From Bacillota bacterium (GTDB lineage Bacteria > Bacillota > Ch66): DNA of 64,000 nucleotides. The stretch lies in the NCBI GenBank assembly GCA_013178045.1, contig JABLXP010000006.1, positions 1 to 64,000 of the forward strand, written 5' to 3'. Numbering within the stretch: position 1 is the first letter of the stretch; every line of letters starts with the position of its first letter. The position numbers were made by a program, and so were the translations under genes. Positions 28,293 to 38,480 of this stretch are shown one piece after another. The notes under the pieces were generated by a model, which did not search any database, had not been told where the DNA came from, and was given only the letters and a program-made list of their open reading frames with translations.

Positions 28293-29183
28293 TTATTCAC
28301 GGTTAAAGCCAAAGGCCCGCAGGTAGGCTTCCCGGTTACGCCAGTCCTTTTTCACCTTGACCCAGAGCTCCAGGAAAACCTGGGTACCCAAGAGATTTTC
28401 TATATCCTGCCGGCTAAGTTGGCCGATATCTTTCAGCATCTTACCATTACGACCGATCAAGATCCCCTTTTGTGACTCCCTTTCGGTGTAGATGATCGCC
28501 CGAACATAAATCAGGTTATCGTTGCGCGGTTTGATCTCCTCAATGTCCACGGCGATAGAATGCGGCACTTCTTCCCGGGTGAGCAGCAAAACCTTTTCCC
28601 GGATTAGCTCCGCCATCACAAATTTTTCGGGTTGGTCAGTCACCACGTCCGCCGGATAGAACTGCGGCCCTTCAGGCAGGTACTGGAAAACAAGTTCTTC
28701 AAGACGACCTAGATTTTCTCCCGTCAGCGCCGAGACAGGAATAACTTCGGCAAACTCGCGGCGCTGCTGATAATCGGCGATGTAAACCATCAAGTCCTTT
28801 TTGCTGATCAGATCAATCTTGTTAACCACCAGGAAGACCGGTGTTTTGATTCCCTGGAGATTGTCCAGTATGTATTGCTCGCCGGGGCCAAAGCGAGAGG
28901 AGGCGTCAACCACGTACAAAATAAGGTCAACCTCCTTGAGACAGCGCTGTGCCACCTTAACCATATATTCGCCCAGTTTATGCTTCGGCTTATGGATACC
29001 CGGGGTATCGATAAAAATGGCCTGACCTCGACTGGTGGTGTACACCCCCTGGATCCGGTTGCGTGTAGTCTGCGGTTTATCCGAAATAATCGCGATTTTA
29101 TGACCGACCAGGTGGTTGAGGAGTGTTGACTTGCCCACATTCGGCCGGCCGATGATGGAAACAAATCCTGAGCGGCCGCTCAC
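28293..29183 (-). CDS. era: GTPase Era
   Basis: A 296-residue GTPase with a C-terminal KH domain that binds the 3' end of 16S rRNA during 30S maturation. G1 is [16 protein letters not shown], the switch region IQGVYTT, G3 DTPG (in [13 protein letters not shown]) and G4 NKID. The KH region contains [19 protein letters not shown]. It overlaps the cdd gene by 4 bases in the conserved ybeY-dgkA-cdd-era-recO order. Confidence 0.96.
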   Translation of the reverse strand: MSGRSGFVSIIGRPNVGKSTLLNHLVGHKIAIISDKPQTTRNRIQGVYTTSRGQAIFIDTPGIHKPKHKLGEYMVKVAQRCLKEVDLILYVVDASSRFGPGEQYILDNLQGIKTPVFLVVNKIDLISKKDLMVYIADYQQRREFAEVIPVSALTGENLGRLEELVFQYLPEGPQFYPADVVTDQPEKFVMAELIREKVLLLTREEVPHSIAVDIEEIKPRNDNLIYVRAIIYTERESQKGILIGRNGKMLKDIGQLSRQDIENLLGTQVFLELWVKVKKDWRNREAYLRAFGFNRE

Positions 29184-29587
29184 CTTTTTCCCTCCCCGAC
29201 TGATACTGATAATGAAAAGCTAGCTGGCAGCAATACACTAATCGGGCTTACTTCAAATTCACCCTGGTCATTGGCCATGATCACCACAATCTCGGAACCG
29301 AACTCAGCGATAAACTGCCGGCATGCCCCGCATGGACGACAGTAAGACGAAGTATCCCCGATAACCGCCAGACTGCAAAATTGTCTCGATCCCTCCGACA
29401 CCGCCTTCACAATAGCTGTCCGTTCGGCGCAAATAGTGAGGCCGAAAGATACGTTTTCCACGTTGCACCCCAGGAAGACCCGGCCATCTACGGCCAGAAG
29501 GGCTGCGCCAACCCTGAATTTGGAGTAAGGAGCATAGGCAAAGTCACGCGCCTGACGGGCTAGATTTACTAGTTCGCTATATTCCAT
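29180..29587 (-). CDS. cdd: Cytidine deaminase
   Basis: A 135-residue tetrameric-type cytidine deaminase for pyrimidine salvage. Zinc ligands and the catalytic Glu are in NVSFGLTICAERTAIV and RPCGACRQFI (C-A-E and P-C-x-x-C). The stop overlaps the era start. A C-terminal extension of about 10 residues ([11 protein letters not shown]) is unremarkable. Confidence 0.95.
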   Translation of the reverse strand: MEYSELVNLARQARDFAYAPYSKFRVGAALLAVDGRVFLGCNVENVSFGLTICAERTAIVKAVSEGSRQFCSLAVIGDTSSYCRPCGACRQFIAEFGSEIVVIMANDQGEFEVSPISVLLPASFSLSVSVGEGKR

Positions 29588-29598
29588 CTATAATCACC

Positions 29599-29988
29599 CT
29601 ATCGTCTAACCTCATTCAAATAAGGGCTAAAAACCAGGAGACCAATCACGACAGCGTTGGCCGCCGCCACCAGGACGGCCCCCGCCGCCACGTTCTTGGC
29701 AATTTTTGCCAGAGGGTGATGCTTTGAAGTAACCAGGTCGATGGTCTTCTCAATGGCGGTATTGACCATCTCCATCACCAACACCAATGCGACGGCAAAA
29801 ATAATGGCCACCCACTCCGTCCGCGTGAGACGGAGACAATAACCCAGGCCAACTACTACCACCGCCACGGCAGAATGAATACGCATATTGCGCTGGGTTC
29901 GCAGAGCGTAACCCACTCCCTCAATCGCGTAGCGAAAACTTTGGAGAAGCCGCCGCACCTCCACACTAAACCACCCGCTCTCACTCAA
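29599..29988 (-). CDS. dgkA: Diacylglycerol/undecaprenol kinase family membrane protein
   Basis: A 129-residue DgkA-type membrane kinase. It has SFRYAIEGVGYALRTQRNMR, the catalytic EMVNTAIEKTIDLVT segment and three hydrophobic helices. Gram-positive members mostly phosphorylate undecaprenol rather than diacylglycerol. It lies between ybeY and cdd, the conserved Firmicutes position. Confidence 0.92.
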   Translation of the reverse strand: MSESGWFSVEVRRLLQSFRYAIEGVGYALRTQRNMRIHSAVAVVVVGLGYCLRLTRTEWVAIIFAVALVLVMEMVNTAIEKTIDLVTSKHHPLAKIAKNVAAGAVLVAAANAVVIGLLVFSPYLNEVRR

Positions 29989-30002
29989 TTTCTATTATAA
30001 CA

Positions 30003-30485
30003 CTATTCGCTAACTGTTCGTGGCAAGCTAACTTCCGTTAATATTTCTTCCTCCCGGCGACGCATCTCCGCCCGGGCAACCTCATCCTGATGGTCATAAC
30101 CCAATAAATGGAGTAGACCATGGACCGTAAGATAAGCTACCTCTCGCTCCAGCGAATGTCCATACTCAAGGCTTTGCCGCTGAGCAGTTTCCAGGGAGAT
30201 AATAATATCGCCCAGAACTAAGCCGGCTGTTGGATCATCAAACTCGGGTTCATCCGGGGATGATTCTTCCAGAGCAAAAGAAAGAACATCGGTTGGTTTG
30301 TCCAGTCCACGGTAATCGCGATTTAACTGCTGGATTCGTCGGTCATCGACCAGGACCAAACTTACCTCGGCTTGTGAGTCAACCTGTTCTCGCTCCAGAA
30401 CCAGCTGCACAACTTGCACGAGCAACTCTTCCAAGCTGGCTGGCAAAGTAACTGTCTCCTGCTCATTCGTTAGCAGCAGCGACAT
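30003..30485 (-). CDS. ybeY: Endoribonuclease YbeY (16S rRNA maturation)
   Basis: A 160-residue metalloprotein with the family zinc motif in VHGLLHLLGYDHQ (HxxxHxxGYDH) and LNRDYRGLDKPTDVLSFAL. YbeY takes part in 16S rRNA 3'-end processing and ribosome quality control. Its 5' end overlaps the 3' end of pgpH by 23 bases. Confidence 0.95.
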   Translation of the reverse strand: MSLLLTNEQETVTLPASLEELLVQVVQLVLEREQVDSQAEVSLVLVDDRRIQQLNRDYRGLDKPTDVLSFALEESSPDEPEFDDPTAGLVLGDIIISLETAQRQSLEYGHSLEREVAYLTVHGLLHLLGYDHQDEVARAEMRRREEEILTEVSLPRTVSE

Positions 30486-32655
30486 TTTTCACCTTTCTCC
30501 TTTCCATTTCCTTGACCAGGTTTTCCGGATACTCTACCCGCGAGTGAAAAATCCCAGTCAAAACCCGAATAAAAGCACTCGCGATCAGGTCCAGGTCTCT
30601 AAACGTTAAGTTACACTCATCCAGTTGACCATCGTTCAACTTCTCTTTCACGATCTTGCGTACAAAACCTTCAATTCGCCCCGGGGTCGGCTTTTGGAGC
30701 GACCTTACTCCGGCCTCCACGGCATCGGCCAGCATGACCAGAGCCGCTTCCTTGGTCTGCGGTTTCGGGGCTTCGTAACGAAAACTCGATTCTACCACGG
30801 AATCACACCTGTCGCAATCAAGTGCCCGCTGGTAGAAATAAGCAACTAGGCTTGTTCCGTGGTGCTGTTCGATAATGTCAACCACCGGTTTGGGCAGTTG
30901 GTGTTCGCGGGCGAGTTCAACCCCGTCCTTAATATGCGAAGTAATGATCAGAGTACTGAGGCTAGGCGCAATCTTGTCGTGGGGATTTTCGCTTGAGATC
31001 TGGTTTTCGATAAAAAAGTAGGGCCGCTTTAATTTGCCTACGTCATGGTAGTAGGCGCCCACTCGAACCAGCAGCGGCTGGGCGCCAACGGCTTACGCCG
31101 CTGCTTCAGCCAGATTACCCACGATAATACTGTGGTGGTACGTACCAGGTGCTTCGACCAACAGCCGTTTCAACAGTGGTTGATTTGGACTAGCCAGTTC
31201 CAATAACTTGACCGCGCTCGTGATCCCAAACGCACTTTCCAAATAAGGAAGAAACCCGTTCGTCAGAACAGACGACAGGATGCCGTTAACCACGCCCATG
31301 ACAGAACCCACCAGAATCATGGTCGTGGAAGACTCGTGGTTGATTAATCCCAAAGCAATAATAACGCCAATATTGACCAGACCGATATATATACCCGCTT
31401 TGGCCAGATCTGAGCTTTGATTGAGTTTGGATACACTGTAGATTCCGACAATGCCTCCTACCAGGGCTACCACAGCAAAAAACAATTGATTGCCCTCAGT
31501 CAAGATCCCAACAAATATGCTGAGGATCATCGTTACAAACACGGCTACTTTGGTATCTAATAAAATAGCGATCAGCATTGAACCCGCGGCGACTGGCACC
31601 ATGTAGCCAACTAAAGAAGAGATTTCAGGGCGGCTACCGATCTGAATCGCTGTTACACCGCGGGCCGCCAGAAGAGTGATGATCACTAGAATACTGAGCA
31701 ACACCAAACGTGATTCCGACTGCCAAATCGGCCGGTAGAATAAATACAAATACGCCATTGTCACCCCCATAGTGATAAGCACCAGCAAGCCTAAACCAAT
31801 AAACGTCAGCCAGGGTGACTTCGTGCGCTGCAACCCAAGTTGACGCAAGACTTGGATGTCCTCCGGAGATACCGGATTCCCCTTGCGAACAATGATCTGG
31901 CCCTGTTTCACTGTCCGCTGCACTGGCAGAACCTTGTTCTGGGCTTCCTCAATTTTCCGTCGGGTGTCTTCTCGGTTGAGAATCATATTGGGCTGGACAA
32001 CGCTCTGAGCGACCACCTCGACCCAAGTCCTGAGCTCCGAGCTGTTCTTCAAGCGTTGAACCTCAGCACTGATTTCCTGTCTCGCCGTGTCCAGGGTCTC
32101 CTCGGTAATAGTCTTACTCATGGCCAGTCCCAAAATACGGTCGGTCTCTACCTGAAGTTGATCTAAACCGCGGTCGTCGGCCCGGAGCAGACTTAATAAG
32201 ACCCGGTCAGATAGCTTATCCCACCAACGTTGCTCTTTACCCAGTTCCGGCTGGAGAACCTCGCGCAGTCGTTTCACCTTTTCCTGTTCATTCAAGGACT
32301 GATCAGCCCTCACTGCCTTGACCTTTGCGTAGATAGAACTGACATTCTTCTGGGTATTCTGAAGAGCGCTGTCGTCCTGCTGATAGACTTTTTGCACGGC
32401 CGCAGCTGCCTGTTGCTTGAGTTCAGCCGTCTTGGCCTCATCAGTAAACACCATCGTCCGAGGAGCCGTAATATCCCGCGGACTGATCTGTCCGGGGACT
32501 AGATCATACTCATCCAAACTATAATTTGGTAACAGAATAATAGTAACCACAAGAAAAGCCAGCCCGGCCCATAAAATCTTCCGGCTGGTTGTATTGCGGA
32601 GTAGCATTAACCAGGGAATCTGAAAACTCTTCTGGAGAGTTTTAAGTATCGGCAT
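30463..32655 (-). pseudogene. pgpH: pgpH-type 7TM-HD cyclic-di-AMP phosphodiesterase, interrupted by an in-frame TAA
   Basis: A 730-codon frame with one internal stop. The first 520 codons give an N-terminal membrane anchor, a long extracytoplasmic domain and a block of at least seven hydrophobic helices, ending at GTYHHSIIVGNLAEAAA. Then comes TAA (31093-31095). The same frame continues AVGAQPLLVRVGAYYHDVGK with the rest of the HD domain (HHGTSLVAYFYQRAL) to 30463. Homologues usually have EAAAEAVGANP here, so a single GAA to TAA change (Glu to stop) explains it; there is no frameshift. The stop separates the first HD histidines from the HD pair, so a truncated product would lack phosphodiesterase activity. 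Alternatives are a sequencing error or genuine loss. The neighbours (phoH, ybeY) are intact. Confidence 0.85.
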
Positions 32656-32672
32656 TAATTACACCCCTTACA

Positions 32673-33647
32673 CTATGCCCTCTGTTCCTCCTCGGCGTGA
32701 ACCTCGTAAGCCCGGATGATCTTCTGCACCAGGGGATGCCGTACAGTGTCGAGAGCCGTTAAGTACTGGAATGATATACCTTCGACCCCCTTAAGGATAT
32801 TTTGTACTGTTACTAGTCCTGAATACTGCCCCTTCGGTAAATCAACCTGAGTAATATCACCCGTAATTACTGCCTTGGAGCCGAACCCCAAGCGCGTCAA
32901 AAACATCTTCATTTGCTCAGGTGTCGTGTTCTGGGCTTCGTCGAGAATGATAAAGGAATCATTTAAAGTTCGTCCGCGCATGTACGCAAGCGGGGCGACT
33001 TCGATGATATTCTTCTGCATATAGCGTTGGGCAATTTCCAGGCCCAGGACGTCATAAATTCCGTCGTACAGTGGACGCAAATACGGATCGACTTTTTCCT
33101 GCATATCACCTGGTAGAAAACCCAACTTCTCCCCGGCTTCCACCGCAGGACGAACCAGAACAATTCGGCTGACCGTCTTGTTCCGTAAAGCCTCGACCGC
33201 CATGACCACCGCCAGGTAGGTCTTGCCGGTCCCCGCTGGCCCAATCGCAAAAACGATATCGTTATTCCGGATGGCCTGAACGTACTGTTGCTGTCCTAAA
33301 GTCTTGGCTTTAATTGCTTTACCACGGGTAGTCGTTAAGATAACCTCAGATAAGGCTTCGGTCAGGTTATTAGTCCGGCCTTTTCTTACCTGACTCAGGG
33401 CATAGTTGACATCGGAAATAGTGATAATATTACCCGCTTTCGCCAGAGCTAACAGCTGTTGAAACAGGGCAGCGGCTTCGGCAACTTCCTTTTCACTGCC
33501 GCTGATCACAACTTCTCCTCCCCGGGCAGTGATCCGCGCTGAGCAATGCTTTTCGATATACAGTAGATTCTCGTCGTATTGACCAAACACGTTGGCCGCA
33601 TCTCCATTATTATCTACCGTAATCTTCACTTCCGTGTTTTCAGTCAA
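32673..33647 (-). CDS. phoH: PhoH family ATPase
   Basis: A 324-residue PhoH-like protein with an N-terminal KH-like region (about residues 1-100) and a helicase-like ATPase core. Walker A is FAIGPAGTGKTYLAVV, Walker B SFIILDEAQNTTPEQMK, with a later TGDITQVDLPKG motif. Involvement in RNA metabolism is suspected for the family. It lies 17 bases upstream of pgpH in the conserved phoH-pgpH-ybeY order. Confidence 0.93.
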   Translation of the reverse strand: MTENTEVKITVDNNGDAANVFGQYDENLLYIEKHCSARITARGGEVVISGSEKEVAEAAALFQQLLALAKAGNIITISDVNYALSQVRKGRTNNLTEALSEVILTTTRGKAIKAKTLGQQQYVQAIRNNDIVFAIGPAGTGKTYLAVVMAVEALRNKTVSRIVLVRPAVEAGEKLGFLPGDMQEKVDPYLRPLYDGIYDVLGLEIAQRYMQKNIIEVAPLAYMRGRTLNDSFIILDEAQNTTPEQMKMFLTRLGFGSKAVITGDITQVDLPKGQYSGLVTVQNILKGVEGISFQYLTALDTVRHPLVQKIIRAYEVHAEEEQRA

Positions 33648-33724
33648 TTAATTATAACCCCCTTATAATTATGGGCTATACAGTTTGCCGTATTTAATTA
33701 TACACCAAAACCATTCCATCGTCA

Positions 33725-35023
33725 CTAGCGGGCCGTTTTGCGTCGAATCTGGCTACCTTGAGTCCTTCTGGTCTCTTGATGGATCGGTTGGGGTTCAGCG
33801 ATTTCCTCCAGTGCCTCGACTACGACCTTTACCCGCACCAGATAAGCGTCATTCGTGGGAATAACTTCACTGCGCTGGGCCAGAATCAGGCTGTCAGGTG
33901 GTAAAACAGATTTGATTTGCGTCAGGGCTTGTTCTTCAGCTAACAATTGCGTCTGGGTTGGACTATGCTCCCGGTGATAAATGACCACTTCCCGGAAGGT
34001 GGTTTTTAGTAGTCTCAGCGTTACCGGTTTGGGTTTACCGATCTGGTACTCCCACCGCCAGACTTCAGTTCGGTATACCGGGTAAGGTGAAATGTCCGGG
34101 CCTTTGAGGGTTATACAGTAGTTACCAATCTCGAGGTAGTAACCCGTCTGGGACCGGCCCGTCAATTGCTCATCAGTCTGAACCAGAGGCATTTCCGCAT
34201 AGCCTTGATACCACACCCTGGCCCTAACGATCCCTTTGGCATGTACCAACTGGGGCTCCGGGCGCGAAGGCAGAGGAGTTGGCCCCTGACCCGGTGGACT
34301 GCCGGCGGGTGCCGGGTCAGGTTGAATCCTTCCAGAAATGAGCACCTGGCCTTTTTTAACCGTATCCCCTTCTTTAACTTGCGCCTGACCAACCATAACC
34401 AGAATTTCCTGGATGACCCCATCCTTAATCGCGACCAGATGGGCCGGAGTCCACTGGTCATCCTCCGGTATTATTACTTTCTCAGCGACTTCCACGATGG
34501 CCTTAGTCCCACGAAAATAGAGATGCACATAGTGGAGCTGGGGAAAGTGGTCACTGATCGTTTTTTCAATCGCAGGCAGATCAAGCTTCCACTTAGGGGT
34601 ACCAACCTGAAGACCTATTTCAGCGGCAAGGTGTTGGATCTGCCAGGGGTCAAGCTTCTCGGTACCGGTTATTTCGATGAACCATATAAATGAGGACAAT
34701 AAATAAAGGGCAGCGCAAAAAAGGACCCCGCCCAAGACTAGCATTTTTCTGCGTCTTAAACGTATAATCAGAAAAGGTAAGCCGTATTTACTCTTGATGC
34801 GCACTCGGCAGCGGGTACGGCGGGCCAGGTGCCGCATCGCCCGAAAGGCATCGATCCTCACTTTAGCTTCAGTTTTATCTTCGGTAATGCGAGTAATATC
34901 CCATAAGAAAATCCCTCGGGCAACCGCCATGTTGACAAAACGTTCGGGAAATGGTCCCTGGATCGAGATCAACACGTAACCCAGAATGTATGTCCACCAA
35001 GATCTTAAGGACAACGCTGTCAC
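33725..35023 (-). CDS. yqfD: Sporulation protein YqfD
   Basis: A 432-residue protein of the YqfD family, required for efficient sporulation (mother-cell sigma-E regulon in Bacillus). It has a short N-terminal cytoplasmic part, one membrane segment at about residues 92-115 (MLVLGGVLFCAALYLLSSFIW) and a large extracytoplasmic region with GTEKLDPWQIQHLAAEIGLQ, a POTRA-like segment. A proline-rich insertion near residue 240 (PAPAGSPPGQGPTPLPSR) and a basic C-terminal tail make it slightly longer than usual. It follows yqfC by 3 bases. Confidence 0.9.
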   Translation of the reverse strand: MTALSLRSWWTYILGYVLISIQGPFPERFVNMAVARGIFLWDITRITEDKTEAKVRIDAFRAMRHLARRTRCRVRIKSKYGLPFLIIRLRRRKMLVLGGVLFCAALYLLSSFIWFIEITGTEKLDPWQIQHLAAEIGLQVGTPKWKLDLPAIEKTISDHFPQLHYVHLYFRGTKAIVEVAEKVIIPEDDQWTPAHLVAIKDGVIQEILVMVGQAQVKEGDTVKKGQVLISGRIQPDPAPAGSPPGQGPTPLPSRPEPQLVHAKGIVRARVWYQGYAEMPLVQTDEQLTGRSQTGYYLEIGNYCITLKGPDISPYPVYRTEVWRWEYQIGKPKPVTLRLLKTTFREVVIYHREHSPTQTQLLAEEQALTQIKSVLPPDSLILAQRSEVIPTNDAYLVRVKVVVEALEEIAEPQPIHQETRRTQGSQIRRKTAR

Positions 35024-35026
35024 CCC

Positions 35027-35311
35027 CTACTCCCGGAAGGTCACTGCTTCAATTTTTCCATCGAGAGCGATCTCATCTGCCAAAATGTTCCGCAGCACCA
35101 ACTGAGAACCCCTAATCTCTAATTCTCCCCGGTTGATACTGATTCTGACTTTTTCCGGCGCATATTCAATGATACCGCGGTGGTTTTCCACAAAAACCTG
35201 GATGTTGCCAATGATAACCACCTTGGGCAAATTGAGCGCGATGTCACGGGGCAAGTCGAAAAGTCCGGCCACTGTTTGCTGAACTTGTTCTTTGTGGTCC
35301 TTGATTGACAC
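35027..35311 (-). CDS. yqfC: Sporulation protein YqfC
   Basis: A 94-residue YqfC/YabP-like protein: VAGLFDLPRDIALNLPKVVI and VFVENHRGIIEYAPEKVRIS are the family core. It is expressed with yqfD in sporulation in Bacillus. First gene of a yqfC-yqfD pair; a terminator upstream (35434-35466) separates it from the floA group. Confidence 0.9.
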   Translation of the reverse strand: MSIKDHKEQVQQTVAGLFDLPRDIALNLPKVVIIGNIQVFVENHRGIIEYAPEKVRISINRGELEIRGSQLVLRNILADEIALDGKIEAVTFRE

Positions 35312-35433
35312 ACCAACCCCTCCAATAACCGCATTTTTATCAAAATGTCCTGTCCCTTTCCAGTATTAATTTCTATTTCCCCTTCTTAAAGTCTATGCTA
35401 GTAATGGATTTAGCAGTACAAACCGTAGAAGAT

Positions 35434-35466
35434 AAAAGCCCCTGGTGTTGTTATACCAGGAGCTTT
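35434..35466 (-). terminator. Rho-independent terminator between the floA group and yqfC
   Basis: On the minus strand AAAGCTCCTGGT pairs with ACCAGGGGCTTT (one mismatch), followed by a short T run. It ends the nfeD-floA-hypothetical transcript. Confidence 0.7.
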
Positions 35467-35505
35467 CCTGATTAATGCAAAGTATTTGAAATAACTGGTA
35501 AACTG

Positions 35506-35955
35506 TTATCGCCGGTAGCTTGGGCGAAACGGCCGTCGACTCCTGGGCAGGGCCAGGACCTCGGCCAGAACGATCCCCGCCACCACCGGGTTATTTACCA
35601 GCTCGGCCGGCCAGCCTGTCACCTCGTTCACCACGCTTTTTAGCCCACTTGGCATTGACCCATCTGCTGCTCGGTTTACCATTGGCTGTTCTGGAAATCG
35701 GCCTTCTTTCTCCACTGGATCCACTACCGGTGCTTCTACTGGCTGTGCTGGGGGCCGCAGTTCCTGACTTGTCGGCAAGGAGATCGGACCCGCAGCCGGG
35801 GTCGGGTGCCGGCCAATCGGTGGGAGATCAGGAGCAGGCCATGGAAAGGGCAACCCCTTTCTCCGAGGAGCCTGTTCAGTTTGTCGTCGGCTGAAAAACC
35901 GACTGGCGATAATGATAATAAAGATCCAAATCCAGATGTCACCCAGAGGAAACAC
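35506..35955 (-). CDS. Hypothetical membrane-anchored proline-rich protein
   Basis: A 149-residue protein, not recognised. The N-terminal segment DIWIWIFIIIIASRFF is one membrane anchor with a following RRQ stop-transfer. About 70 residues rich in proline follow (PFPWPAPDLPPIGRHP), then a C-terminal region containing SVVNEVTGWPAELVNNPVVA and a basic end. It is 10 bases downstream of floA and in the same transcript as nfeD-floA, so it may belong to the flotillin membrane-microdomain system. No catalytic motif seen. Confidence 0.6.
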   Translation of the reverse strand: MFPLGDIWIWIFIIIIASRFFSRRQTEQAPRRKGLPFPWPAPDLPPIGRHPTPAAGPISLPTSQELRPPAQPVEAPVVDPVEKEGRFPEQPMVNRAADGSMPSGLKSVVNEVTGWPAELVNNPVVAGIVLAEVLALPRSRRPFRPSYRR

Positions 35956-35964
35956 CCCCTGTCC

Positions 35965-36957
35965 CTATTTCTTGCTCCCGCCTTCTGAAGAGTCAGATTT
36001 CTGGCCGAGCCGGGAAAATCCTTCCCGCATCTGGGTATCGGCCAGTAGGTTTTGCAGATTGTAGTAGTCCATCACACCGAGCTTACCTTCACGAAGAGCC
36101 GCTGCTAGAGCCCGGGGTACCTCAGCTTCGGCTTCAACCACCTTCGCCCGCATTTCCTGAGTAGCCGCCTTCATTTCCTGCTCACGGGCGACGGCCATCG
36201 CCCGACGTTCCTCCGCTTTGGCTTGGGCAATGCGTTTGTCGGCCTCCGCCTGGTCAGTCTGCAGTTGCGCCCCAATGTTTCGTCCCACATCAACATCTGC
36301 GATGTCGATGGAAAGAATCTCAAACGCCGTCCCCGCATCGAGACCTTTCTCCAGCACAGTGCGTGAAATCAAATCAGGGTTTTCTAACACTGCCTTGTGA
36401 CTTTCCGAAGAACCAACGGTGGTTACAATCCCCTCACCAACCCGGGCAAGGACAGTTTCTTCGCCGGCTCCACCAACCAGCCGGTCAATGTTCGCCCGCA
36501 CGGTCACCCGGGCCACGACTTTAACCTCAATCCCATTCTTAGCCATGGCAGAAACCATTGGGGTTTCGATCACCCGAGGATTAACACTCATCTGGACCGC
36601 CTGGAGCACGTCGCGCCCGGCCAGGTCAATAGCCGCCGCCCGCTCAAAAGGCAGGGGAATATTAGCTCTTTCAGCAGCAATCAGCGCATTGACCACCCGA
36701 TCAACATTGCCGCCAGCCAGATAATGAGCCTCAAGTTGATTCACTGTTACCTTCAAACCCGCTTTGTCGGCTTTGATCAGTGGATTAACAATCTTGGCCG
36801 GAGGCACCCGCCGCAGGCGCATCCCCACCAGGGTAAATAAGCCCACGTACACCCCGGCGGCCAGGGCAGAAATCCACAGCCCGACTGGCACAAAGGTGAA
36901 CAAAAGAGCTACCGCTAATATAATCAGAACAAATACGAGCAGACTACCGACGAACAA
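35965..36957 (-). CDS. floA: Flotillin-like protein FloA
   Basis: A 330-residue SPFH protein of the FloA (YqfA) family that scaffolds functional membrane microdomains. Two closely spaced hydrophobic stretches occur in the first 45 residues, followed by the SPFH domain with [20 protein letters not shown] and the alpha-helical heptad region [20 protein letters not shown]. It follows nfeD, its usual partner, by about 33 bases. Confidence 0.94.
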   Translation of the reverse strand: MFVGSLLVFVLIILAVALLFTFVPVGLWISALAAGVYVGLFTLVGMRLRRVPPAKIVNPLIKADKAGLKVTVNQLEAHYLAGGNVDRVVNALIAAERANIPLPFERAAAIDLAGRDVLQAVQMSVNPRVIETPMVSAMAKNGIEVKVVARVTVRANIDRLVGGAGEETVLARVGEGIVTTVGSSESHKAVLENPDLISRTVLEKGLDAGTAFEILSIDIADVDVGRNIGAQLQTDQAEADKRIAQAKAEERRAMAVAREQEMKAATQEMRAKVVEAEAEVPRALAAALREGKLGVMDYYNLQNLLADTQMREGFSRLGQKSDSSEGGSKK

Positions 36958-36990
36958 TTTACTTCAACCTCCCTTATTAAAATTTGGGGT

Positions 36991-38373
36991 CTAACGACTC
37001 ACCTGATCGCCCTCGACTGGTCTCACCACCACGCGGGTTCCTTCCACCTGGACCACGCGCACCGAGGTCTTGGGCGGAATGAAACCACCCTCGGTAACAA
37101 CATCCAGGCGGACCCCTTCAATTTCAGCCACGCCGGCCGGCCGCAGAATGCTGAGCGTAACTCCCGTTTTCCCCAGGTATTGGCTTAACTCTCGTCTTGG
37201 GGCCACATACCCGGCGGCGTTCTCCTGCCGGGTGCCCAGAATTAGCCGTGACCAGAGGTTGCGTTTTTTCATTACGCACCAACCGACAATTAACACCACA
37301 AGTGTCCCCACCAGGGCTACACCGAGAGAAAACAACGCTTCTGTCGCCGACCCGGCAGCCAGGAAGATACTGGCCACGATTGCCACTACCCCAGCCAGGC
37401 CGGTTATCCCCACGCCGGGTATAACCAAAATTTCTAAGAGCAGGAGAATTACCCCGCCGATAAAGAGAATAACGCTCTCCCAGCCAGCCAATCCTGCTAA
37501 TAAATGGCCACCGAAATAAAGCCCCAGGGACAGAAGCCCTATTGTCCCGGCTACTCCCCAGCCCAGGGTGAAAAACTCCAGAACCAGACCGGCCAGGCCT
37601 ACCGTAAGCAACAAGGGACCAACCACCGGTCCGGTCACCCAACCCGCCAGGGTTTCGGCTACGCTTGGCTGCAGAGTAACAGTCTCGAATTCGCTGGCCT
37701 CTAACTGGCGAAGCAAAGTGACGCGGTCAGACACAAGCCAGTCGGCGATCCCCAGAGACTGAGCCTGCTCCGCCCCCAGAGTTAATAGTTTCCCTTTTTC
37801 CACAAGACCTGGAATTTCGACATTTGGATCAGCCATCGCGGCCGCTATTTGCGGGTTGCGGCCGTTAGTCCGCGCCGTTTCCACCATCTCTGCCGTCCAG
37901 GCCGAAATGATTTTTTCATCGGCCCGTTGGTAGCCACCGGCAGTCAAGATAATCGGTTCAGCCGCGCCAATGGTCGTTCCCGGGGTCATCGCCACTTTTT
38001 TTCCAGCCAGCGTAATCAGGGCACCCGCGGAGAGGGCTCGGTGAGGTGTAACGTAGACCACCGTCGGCACTGGCGATTCTAAAATGATATCCCGGATTTT
38101 CAGCGCCGAGTCAATACGGCCACCGGGCGTATTAAGTTCCAGAATAACCCAGTTAGCCTTGTTCTGGATGGCTTGCTGGTACCCGCGGGCAATAAACCTG
38201 GCTATCCCCGGGTTGATCTCATCGTTAACCGGTATGACATAAACAAGCCCCCCGGGACGGCTCCACAGCGGCAGCACCATAGTTAATAGAAACGATATTA
38301 TTACCAGAGCAATCACAACATATAGCAGGGCTTTTTGTGACTTTTTTCGCTGTTGTCGGGTAAAGAACGCCAC
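36991..38373 (-). CDS. NfeD-type membrane serine protease homologue
   Basis: About 460 residues: an N-terminal membrane helix (ALLYVVIALVIISFLLTMVL), then a ClpP/SppA-like domain with ELNTPGGRIDSALKIRD and a serine in HRALSAGALITLAGKKV. Several C-terminal membrane helices and a terminal OB-fold NfeD domain (about residues 395-460) follow. Long NfeD proteins pair with flotillin-type SPFH proteins, as here. The GTG at 38371-38373 has GGAGG 8 bases before it. The Ser/Lys pair suggests an active protease, but this was not tested against known structures. Confidence 0.9.
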   Translation of the reverse strand: MAFFTRQQRKKSQKALLYVVIALVIISFLLTMVLPLWSRPGGLVYVIPVNDEINPGIARFIARGYQQAIQNKANWVILELNTPGGRIDSALKIRDIILESPVPTVVYVTPHRALSAGALITLAGKKVAMTPGTTIGAAEPIILTAGGYQRADEKIISAWTAEMVETARTNGRNPQIAAAMADPNVEIPGLVEKGKLLTLGAEQAQSLGIADWLVSDRVTLLRQLEASEFETVTLQPSVAETLAGWVTGPVVGPLLLTVGLAGLVLEFFTLGWGVAGTIGLLSLGLYFGGHLLAGLAGWESVILFIGGVILLLLEILVIPGVGITGLAGVVAIVASIFLAAGSATEALFSLGVALVGTLVVLIVGWCVMKKRNLWSRLILGTRQENAAGYVAPRRELSQYLGKTGVTLSILRPAGVAEIEGVRLDVVTEGGFIPPKTSVRVVQVEGTRVVVRPVEGDQVSR

Positions 38374-38480
38374 GGAATACACCTCCGCCTTGTTCCAACA
38401 AGATTACAGTTCACTTCCTTATTTAAAACTAAAGCCTGGCAGTTTAACCACCAGACTAGTGTATGATTTTGACTTAACGA

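Noticed and set aside
31093-31095. Frameshift as the cause of the broken pgpH gene
   Set aside because: Both halves are in the same reading frame (offset of 33 bases, a multiple of three); only a stop codon separates them.
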